Source: Palsa-504 sp963818225 (GTDB taxonomy: Bacteria > Actinomycetota > Actinomycetes > Streptosporangiales > Streptosporangiaceae). Taken from it: DNA of 64,000 nt. This document shows positions 9,050 through 19,474 of this stretch, in pieces (positions within the stretch are counted from its first letter, which is position 1; each line of letters begins with the position of its first letter). The notes under the pieces are model-generated. The model was not told the origin of the DNA. It did not search any database and saw nothing but the letters and a program-made list of their open reading frames with translations. The DNA is taken from positions 1 through 64,000 of the forward strand of contig CAWFRO010000015.1 of the NCBI GenBank assembly GCA_963818225.1, written 5' to 3'. The position numbers were made by a program, and so were the translations under genes.

Positions 9050-11177
9050 ATGGTGGCGAGATTAGCCCGTATTCGGGATGAAAATGCCGCGGTGACCCGC
9101 GGTGCCCAGTGCCGCGACGCCGCGCCCGACAGGGCCGCCCACGGCGCCCGGCACGCCCGGAGCGCCGAGAGCCCGGCCGCGTCGAGGCCCACCCCCTTGT
9201 CCATCCGGTCGGCCGAACGCCGGCGCTGGTCCGCCGACGTGACTCGTCCGGGCGTGACCGCGCTCGTGCTGCACGGCATGGGCGGTATCGGCAAGTCGAC
9301 CCTCGCGACCCAGATCGCGTCGCGGGTAAGCCGGCTCGGGCCGGAGCGGGTCGTCACCGTACTGAGCGGCGAGATGCCGGCGGCCCGCCTGGTGGCCGAG
9401 GCGGCCGAGGCGGACCTGGTCGTTCTTGATGACTTCGACGACTATCTGGCCGGGCCGGAGCGCCCGCGGACGGTCCGCGACCCGGCGCTGGCCGCATTGC
9501 TGGCCAGCTGGACCGGGAAGCTCCTGATCACCTGCGATACTCCGTTCTCGCTGCCCGGCGCCGCGCCCGGCCGGTTCGTTTTCCGCCGCCTCGGTCCGCT
9601 GACCCGCTCCGGCGCCGGGGAGCTTTCGCTCTCCCTGCCTGCCCTGCGGCAGCTCGCCGAGTCCGAGCGCGAGCTCGCGTGGCGGCTGACGGGCGGCCAT
9701 CCACGGGCCATGGAGCACCTGGATGCACTGCTGGCCACCAGCGCTCGCTTCGAGGACGTCGCCGACCGTGTCGCCGCGGCCGTCCAGGACGCGACCGGCC
9801 AGCGGCCGGCCAGGACCAGGCCGACCGAGCTGCCCGAGCCGACCGAGCTGCCCGAGGCGGCCGCCGAGGTCGTGGCCGTGGCCGCCGGCCAGCAGCTGCT
9901 CGGCGAGCTGTTCAGCGCTCTGAGCGCCGGCGCCCGGGATCTGCTGGTGCGGGCGTCGGTGTTCCGCACGCCGGTTGAGCCCGGCGTCCTGGCCGCCCGC
10001 CCGGCCAACGTCGCCGAGTGCACTGCTGCCGGGCTGCTCGCCACTGGTCCTGGCGATCAGCTCTCCGTCCACCGCTGGACCGCGAGCGAGCTGCACCGCA
10101 GCCTGGCCGTGGCGGGACAGGCTGTGGAGCTGGGCACCGCGCACCGGGAGGCCGCTGCGTACTGGCAGGCCCGCATCGGGACGCCGCAGCTTGGCTCGCG
10201 CGCGCAGCTCGAAGCCGGCCACCACCTGCGACAGGCCGCGGACCTGACCTCCGCACCCGAGCACCCTCGGCCCAGGCCCGGCGCCGCCCGCCCTTCGGTG
10301 AGCTCCGGTCGCGGCCGGCTGCGCAGGCTCGGCGTCGCGTCCGTGGCCGGCGCCGTCGTGGCGTTCCTCGCCGTCGAGGCCACCGGCGGTTTGTCCACCT
10401 CCCACCTCGCCGCTGCCGCGGGGTCGGACCAGGCCGCCGTGCCGGCCGACCCTCGAGCAGGCCAGCGCGGTCCGCGACCAGGCCGCCGCGTGGGTGGCCA
10501 GCGAGGTCAGCGCGAGCGCGATCATCGCGTGCGACCCGGTCATGTGCTCGGTCCTGGTCCGGCACGCAGTCCCGGCGGCGGATCTGCTGGTGCTGGGACC
10601 CGGTGCCTCCGATCCGCTCGGCTCAGCCTTGGTCGTGGCGACCGCCGCGGTCCGGGCGATGTTCGGCACCCGGCTTGCGACGGTGTACGCGCCGCAGACG
10701 CTGGCCAGCTTCGGCTCCGGCGCAGCCCGGATTGATCTGCGGGTCATCGCTCCGGACGGGGCGGCGGCCTACCGGACGGCCTTGGCCGCCGACCTGCGAG
10801 CCCGGCAGGTGGCCGGGCTGCAGCTGGCCGCCGATCCGCGCGTCAGCGTCCGGGCCTCGGCCCGGAGCCAACTGGCTGGCGGCAGCGTGGACGAGCGCCT
10901 GCTCATTACCCTGGCCGCCCTGGCTGGCGCCGAGCCCGTGCGTATCATCGCGTTCGCCGACGACGGGCCCGGCTCCAGTCCCGGCACGCCGCTGAGGACC
11001 GCTGAGCTCGCCGCCCCGGAACCGGCCGCGCAGGCCATGCTGGCCTTCCTGCGTGCCCAGCGCCCGCCTTACCTCCCGGCCCGGGCCGACCTGTCCCGCG
11101 GCCCGGTCGGCCTGTGGACCCTGACCATGCAGTTCACCGCCCCCAGCCCGCTGGGCCTGCTGTCCGGCCCGTCCTGA
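9050..11177 (+). CDS. STAND/NB-ARC-type P-loop NTPase with membrane segment and conserved C-terminal domain, frameshifted
   Basis: ATG 9050 follows a GGGGG stretch. The N-terminal ATPase has Walker A HGMGGIGKSTLA and Walker B VVLDDFDD, as in NB-ARC/STAND switches. After helical repeats, a hydrophobic segment (LGVASVAGAVVAFLAVEA) precedes the second half. At about 10440-10450 the frame must shift by one base. Upstream codons run into Arg/Gly-rich nonsense ending at 10735. The adjacent frame gives TLEQASAVRDQAAAWVASE, then AIIACDPVMCSVL, LLVLGPGASDPLGSALVVAT and an intact stop at 11177. That second half matches a recurrent actinobacterial domain of unknown function. Without the shift the product is about 709 residues. 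Ligand and downstream effect are unknown. Confidence 0.7.
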
Positions 11178-13544
11178 CCGGCGGGCGCCACGGGCGGGCG
11201 GTCCGACGCTCAGGTCGTACCGCGGCGGCGTTTAGCGCGGCCACCACCTGGCCCGAATTCACCGATAGGCGCCACGGCTCCCGCAAGCCCGGATACAAGC
11301 TCGCTGTCTATCGCCGCGTAGCCTCTCTGCGCACTTCCGTCAGCGCCGCCGCGAGCTGACCGTCCGCCCGAATGAGGCGGCCGGAACGCGCAGAAAACTC
11401 GCGCCCATTCTGGTATTCCTCCGGCGGTTGATGGATACCCAGGCCGGAAAGCAGAGCGCGTCCTGTCGATGTGCGGTAGCAAGGGCGCACCGTTCGGTCT
11501 TCATGAATCGTTTAGTGCTTCCGCCTGCTATCATACTGTTCGGTGTATGAATCCCGTCATTTCGGCGGACGCACCGGTACCGTGCCATTCTGTGATGCCC
11601 GGATGAAAGCGTCCGCATCGTATCGTGCGCGGGCTGCGGAAGGCGCGCCGTTTAGTCGCCAGCGTCCGGGACGGCAGGCGCGACCCCGGGCGATACTCAT
11701 GGGTCTGCCGATCGTGGTGCACGGCACCCGCGGTTTCCCGGCCCTTAGCTGCTCGCGAGGCCTGGCTCTTATCCCGCCCGGCGAGCTCCGCAGGACGGAC
11801 AACTCCGGTGCCGTTTTGTTGCGGCGCGTCCTGATGTGCCGTGTCCTCGGCCCGGCCGCACGTTGCGCCGCAGGCCGCTTCCATTTCGGCCGCGGCTGGT
11901 CACCGGCGGCCTGTCGCGGCAATCCCCCCTTAATGCGACGGCAACAATCGTGGAATCTGGTCTGCCTGGTATCGACAAGCCCGGAACGGCAGGCCAGTAA
12001 TATTCCGTCACAATAGCCACTTCACGTTACGAGGATGGCCGTTCTGTTCTGACCTAACGATCCCGGTTGTGCGCCCCGCCACCGGCTGGTGAGCATTCGG
12101 CCCATCCGCGCGTGGCGATGGGTAGCGCGGGTCTGGGGGGCGGTCACGGGGCGAATGGCGGCGCGTTCCGTCGCCGAGGGTTGCCGGTCAAGGGGCCGCG
12201 CAGAACAGCGCAGGCATTCTTGCCGTGCTTGTCGGCGGCGTCCATGTACCTGCCGATGTCGGGCCGGTCCTGACTGACGTCGTCACTGGTCAGGCGGTCG
12301 GAGATTTTCTGGGTTTCAGGGCGGCGGGCGCGCGCCCGCTGATGTGCTGGTGGGCCAGACGTTTATGTCCGTCCTGAACGGAGCACACCGCCGCGCCCGG
12401 CCGCGGCGGAGCTCCGGCAGCGGCGCATCGGTCACCGCCCGCCCTGATTTCGATACCCGCGCTCAGGCACCGCGCCCGCACCGAACCCGTCGCCGAGACG
12501 TAGCTAGCGATGGGCATGGCTCCGCTGAACTGAGCCGGTACGGGCCGGGCTGAGTGCCCGCGCATGCGATTCTGTCCTTGACGAACCCCGCGCGAGTGAG
12601 CACACAGGGCGAGGTGCCCGCGTCTTTGCTCCAGCGACGGCCTGGGCGGCGGCAGGAGCGAAGTGCGGCCTGCCTCAGCCTGAGCCGAAGTGGTGGCCGG
12701 ATCCCGCCAGGTACCCAGGCTGGAACCAGGTTTTGCGGGTCCTGGTGACGGCCCGGCGGGCGGGAAGATCGGCTGGCTGGGCAAGGAGGCTTCGCCGCGA
12801 GCTCAGCGGGCACCAGCCCGCGCGGAGGGCACCGCCCGCACCGGGGGCACCCGCCCGCGCGGAGGGCATCCGCCCGCACCGGGGGCACCCGCCCGCGGTC
12901 CGTCACCTCGGTGCCCGGCCCCCGGCCCGGTGGCCCACTCCCGGATCTCGGTGATATTCGGTCCGCCTGATCAACTTCTGAGTTCTCCCGCGGTGGCCAA
13001 GATGGGCGCGTTTTACTATTGCTGCCCTCGTGTCATGGCCGCAAGACCACGTGACCGGGCCGAAGCAGGCGCGGCTTTCCGAGGGCTATTCCCGGAAGGC
13101 CGGGCCAGGGCGACAAGCCCAGCCGCCGAATCCTGGCTCCGGCCGGGAGCTCCCGGGGGCGGCTTTGATGGCTTGCGCGGGCAAGCTCGCCGTGGCGGTT
13201 AGAGCACGCGCTGCATTCGCTAAGAACGACTGCTCATCCGCGCTGGCGGGAGAGCCGCGTGCCGCTCGCGCGCGACCAGCGCCGCGCTTACCAGGGCCAG
13301 AAATACCGTTGCCACTGGGCATCCGATTGGGCGCGGGTCTGCTTCGGCGCGCACTGCGGTGCGGTCCTCGTCCCGGCGGGCTGGGATTCCGTCATGCGCG
13401 GTTACGGCCCGATCGGACAAAACTTCTCTGTCCGGGCGGACTTTGGCCGGCAGGAAACAGGATGAAGGGTCTTACCTAAGCCAGATCCCGCGGCATACGC
13501 TGCGTACAGCAAGTTAGGCGTAATAGCGGAAGGATCTGGATCTG
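11178..13544. other. 2.4-kb tract without a convincing gene
   Basis: No frame on either strand in this stretch combines a ribosome site, a plausible start and protein-like composition. Base composition is visibly less GC-biased in patches (for example 11500-11560 and 12960-13025) than in the flanking genes. A 37-bp tandem repeat lies at 12817-12893. It may be decayed genes, a site of past insertion or regulatory RNA; I cannot decide from sequence alone. Confidence 0.5.
12817..12893. repeat. 37-bp tandem repeat, about two copies
   Basis: The unit starting cccgcgcggagggca at 12817 recurs at 12854 with one extra base and one substitution. It is extremely GC-rich and lies in the gene-poor tract. 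Confidence 0.7.
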
Positions 13545-14027
13545 ATGTCAACTAGCAGCACGAGTAACACTCCTCGCATCGTGGTGGGAGTCGATGGCTC
13601 GCCCTCGTCGAGGGCGGCCCTCCGCTGGGCCGTCAGGCAGGCCGCGCTCACCGGCGGCGCGGCGGAAGCCGTCATTGTCCGGCACGCACCGACGTCGACC
13701 GGCATGATCGGGGGCTTCGGCCAGAGCCCGGCCGAAACGGCTGACGAGGGAGTCGTGGCGGACGAAGCGCGGCAGCGGCTGGACGCGATCATCAATGAAG
13801 AAGTCAAGCCGGACGACAGGAACAAGGTGCGGGCCCGCGTCTTCGACGGTCATCCGGCCGAGGCGCTGATGGCCGCCGCGACCGACGCGGACATACTGGC
13901 GGTCGGCAGCCGCGGCCACGGAGGCTTCGCCGAGGTGCTGCTCGGCTCGGTTGGCCAGTACCTTGTGCACCACGCGAATTGCCCCGTCCTGATCTTCCGG
14001 GGCGACCCCCGTCACCTGAGCGCATGA
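13545..14027 (+). CDS. Universal stress protein, UspA family
   Basis: This 160-residue single-domain USP begins RIVVGVDGSPSS (strand 1 and first nucleotide-contact loop). It ends with the ATP-binding signature GSRGHGGFAEVLLGSVGQYL (GxxG and GS parts intact), then CPVLIFR. It therefore belongs to the ATP-binding USP class, whose members support survival under hypoxia, starvation or oxidative stress. The start ATG 13545 follows GGAAGGATCTGGATCTG. It is monocistronic; the sequence upstream (cgtacagcaagttaggcg) may hold the promoter. Confidence 0.93.
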   Translation: MSTSSTSNTPRIVVGVDGSPSSRAALRWAVRQAALTGGAAEAVIVRHAPTSTGMIGGFGQSPAETADEGVVADEARQRLDAIINEEVKPDDRNKVRARVFDGHPAEALMAAATDADILAVGSRGHGGFAEVLLGSVGQYLVHHANCPVLIFRGDPRHLSA

Positions 14028-14043
14028 CGATTCGCGCAGGTAG

Positions 14044-14310
14044 CTGCCGGGCGGCACGACCGGGCGCAACAGGGCGGTTACCCCGTGGCGGCTCGTGCTG
14101 GCCGTGTTGTACGTCTTGCTGCTGATCCTCTCGCTTGACAACACGGTGTTCGATGTCGTGCTCCTCACCCCGGAGCGCGACCGGCACGCCGCCACCGAGC
14201 TGTATCGGATCGTCAACGCCGTCGCCGGGCTGTCCGTGCTCACGGGCAGCCCGGCGGACCGGGTCATGCGCCGGTCGAGCCGTAACGTTCTCGGAACGCT
14301 GGCCTCCTAG
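14044..14310 (+). pseudogene. Remnant of an MFS (DHA2/EmrB-like) drug transporter N-terminus
   Basis: The frame between stops reads TPWRLVLAVLYVLLLILSLD, then NTVFDVVLLTPERDRHAATE, LYRIVNAVAGLSVLTGSPAD and RVMRR. This follows the DHA2 family N-terminus (LDNTVLNVALPTL, RDLHAT, QWIVDAYTL, GxLxDRxGRR) with many substitutions at normally fixed positions. It ends at 14310 after the first loop, so about 80 of roughly 500 residues remain. There is no proper start codon or ribosome site. It is a decayed fragment, not a working transporter. Confidence 0.6.
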
Positions 14311-14430
14311 CGTCTTGGTGTGGGGGAGGCAACAGCCAGGACCGGCGCCCGCCGGACATCGCGGCTCCGGCCCAGCCGGTCCTGGCTGCCGCCGTGGTGC
14401 TGAGCGTGTCGCTGTCGGCGGGCCCGACCG

Positions 14431-17400
14431 CTACCACTCGACGAGCGTCCAGATCTCGGGGCGCGGCGCGTCCCCCACGTCGACCGAGGCGAAGCGCCGG
14501 GCCGCCTCCTTGAGGTGGGTCATCGCGGCATCGCCCTGGCCGTCCGCGTGCAGCAGGTCGGCCATGTTCGTGTGCAGGGCCGCGACCCGGTGCTGGTCGC
14601 CGAGCTCGCTGCCCAGCTCCAGCGCTTCGGCCGCGAGGGCCAGCGCCTCGCCGATCCGGCCGGTCTCGGCCAGCAGCCGGGCCAGGTTGTTCAGCGCCGC
14701 GACGGCCGCGCCCAGCTCGGGCAGCTGGCGGGCCTCGGCCAGGCTGTCGCGCAGGTAGGTCTCGGCCGCGGTGCCTTCCCCGGCCCGGGCGGCCAGCATG
14801 CCGAGCACGTTGAGGGCCTGGGCCATCGCGCCGGGATCGGCGGCGGCCTGGGCACTCGACAGCGCGGCCCGGCCGAAGGCGGCCGCCTGCTCGGTGTCGC
14901 CGCGCCGGTAGGCGACCACGGCCCGGTCCGCCTCGGCCCGGGCCAGGCCGCCTGGCTCGGCGCCGGTCACCAGCTCGGTAACCACGGCGAGATGTGCCTC
15001 GGCCAGGTCCCAGTCGCCCAGCCGGTGGTGCACGTCCGCGAGCTTGTGCTCGATGCCGGCCTGCACCGCGCGATCCGCATCGCCGGCTCCGTCGCCCGCC
15101 CCGGCCGGTGCCGCGGCTCCTTCACCCGCCCCCGCCAGTGCCGCGGCGGTCTCGAACTCGGCCAGTGCCTCCCGGTACCGGCCGAGCACCACCAGCACGT
15201 CGCCCAGGGCGATCCGCCCGGGCAGCTGCGGGTAGCCGAGCGTCAGGGCGCGGACCAGGTAGGCATGCACCTCGGCGTGCGCGTACAGCTCCCGGGCCAC
15301 CTCGGCGGCCTGCCACCACCATTGCGCGGCGTCGGCGTCGCGCCCGGCCAGTTGCAGGTGGTCGGCGATGGTCGCGGCCCGGGTCGTGGCCGGATCCCGC
15401 TCGTGACGCCGGGTGAGGATGTCCGCCGCCCGGCCGTGCAGCAGCCGGCGCCGGGCCAAGGTGGCCGATTCGTAGGCGGTGCGGCGCAGCGCCTCGTAGG
15501 GAAATCCGTACGACGGTGCCTGGCCGGCGCCCGGTGGTGGTGTCTCGGTCAGCAGGGACCGGCCGAGTGCCTCGTCGATCGCCTCGACGATCTCGTCCTC
15601 GCCCCGTCCGCTGACGGCGCGCAGCAGTTCGGCGTCGTTGTCGCTGCCGAGCACCGCGGCGGCCGTGAGCATCTGCCGGGTCGGCTCGCTGACCGTCTGC
15701 AGCCTGGCCCGCAGCAGGTCCCTGACGCTGGCGGGCGGCCACCAGTCGGCCTGCTCGGGCCCAGGCTCCCCGGCCGACCGAAGGGCCTCGACGTACTCGC
15801 GGACCAGCATGGGCAGCCCGCGCGTCTCGGCCATCAGCCGGTCCACGTCCACCCGGGGCATGCCGTCCATGCCGAGCAGCGCGCCGATCGCCTCGGGCCC
15901 GAGCAGCCCGGGTTCGATCACCTCGCCGAGGGACTGATCCTCGGCCTCGCTGAGCGCCGTGCGCAATACCCGCAGCCGCCGGGCCTGCTCGGCCTGCCAG
16001 CTGAGCACCAGCAGCAGCGGCCAGTCGGCCAGCCGCCGGACCAGGTAGGCGAGCAGCCCGACCGACGAGCTGTCAGCCCAGTGCACGTCTTCCACCACGA
16101 CCACCCCGGCGGCCGGCCCTGTGCCGCCGCCGGGCCGGGGGCCGGTCGCCGCGGCCAGCAGCGTGTCGGCGATGGCCGCGTACAGCCGCGTGACGGCCAC
16201 CGGGCTGTCCAGGGCCGGCGCGGCCGAGTCCGGGTGCGCCGCAGCCAGGGCCGGTACCAGCCGCCCGGCCATCGCGGCCGTCTGCGCCGGGAGCATATCG
16301 GGCAGATCTGGCCGCACCGCCAGGGCGGTCCGCAGCAGGTCGGCGGCCAGCATGAACGGCAGCGCGGTCTCGCCGTCATGACAGCGGGCGGCCAGCACCG
16401 GGGCTTTGCGGGCCACCTCGTCCCGGAATTCGGAGATCAGCCGGGTCTTCCCGCTGCCTGCCTGACCAGCGACCGCCACCACGCGGCCCGTGCGGCCGGT
16501 CGCCTGCCACGCCGCGCGCAGGCCGGCCAGCTCGCCGTCCCGGCCCAGCAGCGGCCACACCCCGGCGACCATTGAAGCCGTACCGGCCTCGGCCGCCTCA
16601 CCCGTATCATCAGCATCCCCGGCCGCCGGCTCGGCGGCCCTGACGAGGGCAGGCGGTGGCGCCGACGGCGCGGGCGGGGGGCCCAGCCGCCCGGCGCGCA
16701 CGTCGTCGTACAGCTTGGTCGTCTCCGGCAGCGGCCGCACCGCCAGCTCCCGGTCCAGCACGCGGACCAGCGACCGGTACTGCCGCATGGCGGCCGAACG
16801 CTGGTCGGCCCAGCCGTGCAGCCTGATGATCGCCTGGTGCGCCGGCTCGTGCAGGGGGTCGAGCTGCAGCCAGCGCCGGGCATGCCCGGTCGCGCGCTCC
16901 AGGTCGCCGCCGGCGATGCAGGCCGTGACCAGCCGCTGCAGCCCGCGGGCCAGCGACTGCCGCAGCCCTTCGGCCACCGAGAGCTGCCATTCCTCGAAAT
17001 CCGGGCAGCCGCGCAAGACGAACCCGGACAGGAAATCGTCCCGGTACAGCTGGGCGGCCTGCTCCAGGGACGCGGCGTCCGGCCGCGCGATCAGCGTCTC
17101 GAACTCGCGCACGTCCACCCGGACCGCAGCCAGATCCAGGGTGACGGCCGCCCGGCTGATACTCAGGCCCGCGCCCATGGCGGCCGCCGTCACCGACAGG
17201 GTGCGCCGGAGCGAAGCCCGGGCCTTGGCGGCGTCGGCTTCAGGCCACAGCAGGGCGGCCAGCTCCTCGCGGCTGTGCTCGCGGCCCGTGACGGCGAGCA
17301 GGGCGAGCAGGGCGATGGCCTTTCTCGTATCGAAGGTCACCGGGCGGCCGTCGCGCGATACCGTCGGCGGGCCGAGCAGCGCCAGGCTCAGCTCGGCCAT
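14431..17400 (-). CDS. AfsR-like regulator: BTAD transcriptional activator domain, AAA ATPase and TPR repeats
   Basis: This 989-residue protein begins with an OmpR-type winged helix (LSLALLGPPTVSRDGRPVTF; KAIALLALLAV; EELAALLWPEA). A bacterial transcriptional activator domain follows at about 95-240, then a Pro/Ala linker. An AAA/STAND ATPase is centred on Walker A VAGQAGSGKTRLISEF and Walker B VVVVEDVHWAD. The C-terminal third is TPR-like helical repeats. This order matches large SARP/AfsR-type regulators, which usually control secondary metabolism or antibiotic export. No C-terminal LuxR helix-turn-helix is evident. ATG 17400 is divergent from the RsbU-like gene with a 140-bp shared promoter region. 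Its target genes are unknown. Confidence 0.9.
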   Translation of the reverse strand: MAELSLALLGPPTVSRDGRPVTFDTRKAIALLALLAVTGREHSREELAALLWPEADAAKARASLRRTLSVTAAAMGAGLSISRAAVTLDLAAVRVDVREFETLIARPDAASLEQAAQLYRDDFLSGFVLRGCPDFEEWQLSVAEGLRQSLARGLQRLVTACIAGGDLERATGHARRWLQLDPLHEPAHQAIIRLHGWADQRSAAMRQYRSLVRVLDRELAVRPLPETTKLYDDVRAGRLGPPPAPSAPPPALVRAAEPAAGDADDTGEAAEAGTASMVAGVWPLLGRDGELAGLRAAWQATGRTGRVVAVAGQAGSGKTRLISEFRDEVARKAPVLAARCHDGETALPFMLAADLLRTALAVRPDLPDMLPAQTAAMAGRLVPALAAAHPDSAAPALDSPVAVTRLYAAIADTLLAAATGPRPGGGTGPAAGVVVVEDVHWADSSSVGLLAYLVRRLADWPLLLVLSWQAEQARRLRVLRTALSEAEDQSLGEVIEPGLLGPEAIGALLGMDGMPRVDVDRLMAETRGLPMLVREYVEALRSAGEPGPEQADWWPPASVRDLLRARLQTVSEPTRQMLTAAAVLGSDNDAELLRAVSGRGEDEIVEAIDEALGRSLLTETPPPGAGQAPSYGFPYEALRRTAYESATLARRRLLHGRAADILTRRHERDPATTRAATIADHLQLAGRDADAAQWWWQAAEVARELYAHAEVHAYLVRALTLGYPQLPGRIALGDVLVVLGRYREALAEFETAAALAGAGEGAAAPAGAGDGAGDADRAVQAGIEHKLADVHHRLGDWDLAEAHLAVVTELVTGAEPGGLARAEADRAVVAYRRGDTEQAAAFGRAALSSAQAAADPGAMAQALNVLGMLAARAGEGTAAETYLRDSLAEARQLPELGAAVAALNNLARLLAETGRIGEALALAAEALELGSELGDQHRVAALHTNMADLLHADGQGDAAMTHLKEAARRFASVDVGDAPRPEIWTLVEW

Positions 17401-17540
17401 AGCAAACGTCCCACCGGCTCACCGTAACGCATGCGCGTAAAAAAACACCTCAGAGGCCTTGACTCCCGTAACGATCCCGTATCGCAATCTTTCTAGGCTG
17501 ATGGTGCGTCGCAAGACGAGCCGCGAACCCGGAGTGTGAG

Positions 17541-18968
17541 ATGACGCAACAGATGGGGAGTACCAGCGGGACCGCACCGGCGTCCCGCGACGCCGAGGTA
17601 ACGCCCGGGGGGGCGTCTGAGCTGACGTCGGAGTCCGTCACCGACACCGCGCCTGGGGGGACCTCCGGGGTCGCGGTCGCTGACCGGGAGCAGCCGGCCA
17701 GCACCGGCCCGGCCAGCGCCAGCGACACCAGCGCCAGCGACACCGGCAACACCGGTACCAGCAGCACCAGCGTCGGCACCGGCGGTAAGGCCGTCGCGCG
17801 CAGGCGGGGCTGGCTACGCCGCACGCAGCCGGCCACGGCTGACGCCGAGCCGATCGCGCCGAGCGTGATCGCGGCCGGTCCCGAGCTGGACCTGGCCTCC
17901 AATGACCCGCTGATCGGCTACCTGCTCAGCGCGGCCAGCGCGGTGGACATCACCCGGCTGGAGCTGAGATCACCGGCGCTGGACGCATTGCAGGCCGCAG
18001 GCGCGGTCCTGGTCGTGCCGCTGATCTCCTCAGGCAGCCTGGTCGGCCTGCTCAGCCTGGGCCCGAGGCGGTCCGAGCGCGGCTACTCGACCGACGACCT
18101 GCGCCTGCTCAACTCGCTGGCCGGCTACGCCGCCCCCGCCATGCGGGTCGGCCAGCTGGTCCGCCAGCAGCAGGCCGAAGCCCGGCAGCGGGAGCGGATC
18201 GACCAGGAACTGAAGATCGCGCAGCTCATCCAGCAGCAGTTCCTGCCCAAGGAGCTGCCCGACCTGCCGAGCTGGCACGTCGCCGCGTTCTACCGCCCGG
18301 CCCGGACGGTCGGCGGTGACTTCTACGACTTCATCCCGCTGCCGGACGGACGGGTCATGTTCGTGGTCGGCGACGTCACCGACAAGGGCGTTCCTGCGGC
18401 GCTGGTCATGGCCAGCACGCACTCTCTGCTGCGGGACGCCGCGCCGCGGCTCATCTCGCCCGGCAAGGTCCTCGGCCATGTCAACGACATGCTCTGCGTC
18501 GACATCCCCGCTCACATGTTCGTCACCTGCCTGGCCCTGGTGCTGGACCCGGTCAGCGGCGAGGTGGAGTTCGCCAACGCCGGGCACGATGTCCCGTACG
18601 TGCGCACGCGCAGCGGGGTGCAGGAACTGCGGGCCCGCGGCATGCCGCTGGGGCTGATGCCGGGGATGCCGTACGAGGAGATGACCTTCCAGTTCGAGCC
18701 GGGCGACTGCGCGCTGCTGCACAGCGACGGCCTGGCCGAGGCGCACGCGCCGGACCGTGAGATGTTCGGCTTCCCGCGCGTCTCCGCGCTGGTGGGCAAG
18801 GGACCGTCCGGCGAGGCGCTGATCGACCTGTGCCTGACCGAGCTCGGCAGCTTCACCGGCCCGGATCACGAGCAGGAGGACGACATCACGCTGGTCTCGC
18901 TCCAGCGCTCGCCGTCTCCCTGGATTACCGGCCGGCCCACCGAAAGCTATCAGGAGCGATCGCGATGA
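17541..18968 (+). CDS. RsbU/SpoIIE-type PP2C serine phosphatase with GAF-like domain
   Basis: This 475-residue protein has a low-complexity Ser/Thr/Gly N-terminus (1-90), a partial GAF-like domain (about 110-205; AVLVVPLISSGSLVGLLSLG), a coiled linker (ARQRERIDQELKIAQLIQQQ) and a PP2C-like phosphatase. Its metal-binding motifs are visible: GGDFYDF, VVGDVTDKGVPAALVMA, FANAGHDVPYV and EDDITLV. Such enzymes dephosphorylate STAS anti-sigma antagonists. Its stop overlaps the ATG of the RsbW-like kinase (ATGA at 18965-18968), and two STAS genes follow. The start ATG 17541 has GGAG 7 bases upstream. The signal it senses is unknown. Confidence 0.93.
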   Translation: MTQQMGSTSGTAPASRDAEVTPGGASELTSESVTDTAPGGTSGVAVADREQPASTGPASASDTSASDTGNTGTSSTSVGTGGKAVARRRGWLRRTQPATADAEPIAPSVIAAGPELDLASNDPLIGYLLSAASAVDITRLELRSPALDALQAAGAVLVVPLISSGSLVGLLSLGPRRSERGYSTDDLRLLNSLAGYAAPAMRVGQLVRQQQAEARQRERIDQELKIAQLIQQQFLPKELPDLPSWHVAAFYRPARTVGGDFYDFIPLPDGRVMFVVGDVTDKGVPAALVMASTHSLLRDAAPRLISPGKVLGHVNDMLCVDIPAHMFVTCLALVLDPVSGEVEFANAGHDVPYVRTRSGVQELRARGMPLGLMPGMPYEEMTFQFEPGDCALLHSDGLAEAHAPDREMFGFPRVSALVGKGPSGEALIDLCLTELGSFTGPDHEQEDDITLVSLQRSPSPWITGRPTESYQERSR

Positions 18969-19474
18969 CCCAGGTAGCCCGCCCCGCCGCTGGACGACCC
19001 CGCCGGCTCGACGCGTTCGAGCTGCCGAGCGAGCCTGGCAACGAGCGCCTGGCGCTGGCCCGGGTGGCAGACAGCGTGCGAGGCCTGGGGCTACCGGAAG
19101 GCCGCCTGGAGAAGCTCAAGACCGCGGTGGCCGAGGCCACGATGAACGCGATCGAGCACGGCAACAAGAACTGCGCCGAGATCCCGGTGGAGGTCGAGGT
19201 CACCCTGGATGGCGACGAGATCATCGTCGCCATCAGCGACCAAGGCGGCGAGGAATTCGCCGCCACCGCTTCCGCCGAGGCCTTCGCCACGACCTCTTCC
19301 GCCGAGGAACCCGACCTGCTCAAGAAGCTGGACGGCGGGCAGAGCCCGCGCGGCTGGGGGCTGTTCCTCATCCGCAACATGGTCGACGCCATGGACGTAA
19401 CTACCAATGGCCAGCGGCACACCATCTGGCTGACCATGCGAACTGGAGGTGCTGCACATGGCGAGCATGTGTAA
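18965..19474 (+). CDS. RsbW-like anti-sigma factor / serine kinase (HATPase)
   Basis: This 169-residue protein is a GHKL ATPase with N-box VAEATMNAIEHGN, a G1 box AISDQGGEEF and a lid/G2 region SPRGWGLFLIRNMVDAM. The family binds a sigma factor or other partner and phosphorylates a STAS antagonist on Ser. Its ATG overlaps the phosphatase stop and its 3' end overlaps the first STAS gene, so translation is coupled across the set. A short Ala/Thr/Ser-rich insertion (EFAATASAEAFATT) between G1 and G2 is longer than usual. No cognate sigma-B-type factor is in the window. Confidence 0.93.
   Translation: MTQVARPAAGRPRRLDAFELPSEPGNERLALARVADSVRGLGLPEGRLEKLKTAVAEATMNAIEHGNKNCAEIPVEVEVTLDGDEIIVAISDQGGEEFAATASAEAFATTSSAEEPDLLKKLDGGQSPRGWGLFLIRNMVDAMDVTTNGQRHTIWLTMRTGGAAHGEHV

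Noticed and set aside
12290..12784. 164-codon minus-strand ORF in the gene-poor tract
   Set aside because: Its composition is typical of a GC-rich chance frame, it has no ribosome site and several other frames are equally open over the same bases.
14515..16575. 686-codon plus-strand frame opposite the AfsR-like regulator
   Set aside because: It is the antisense shadow of a gene with clear domains, Arg/Gly/His/Gln-rich and without family motifs.
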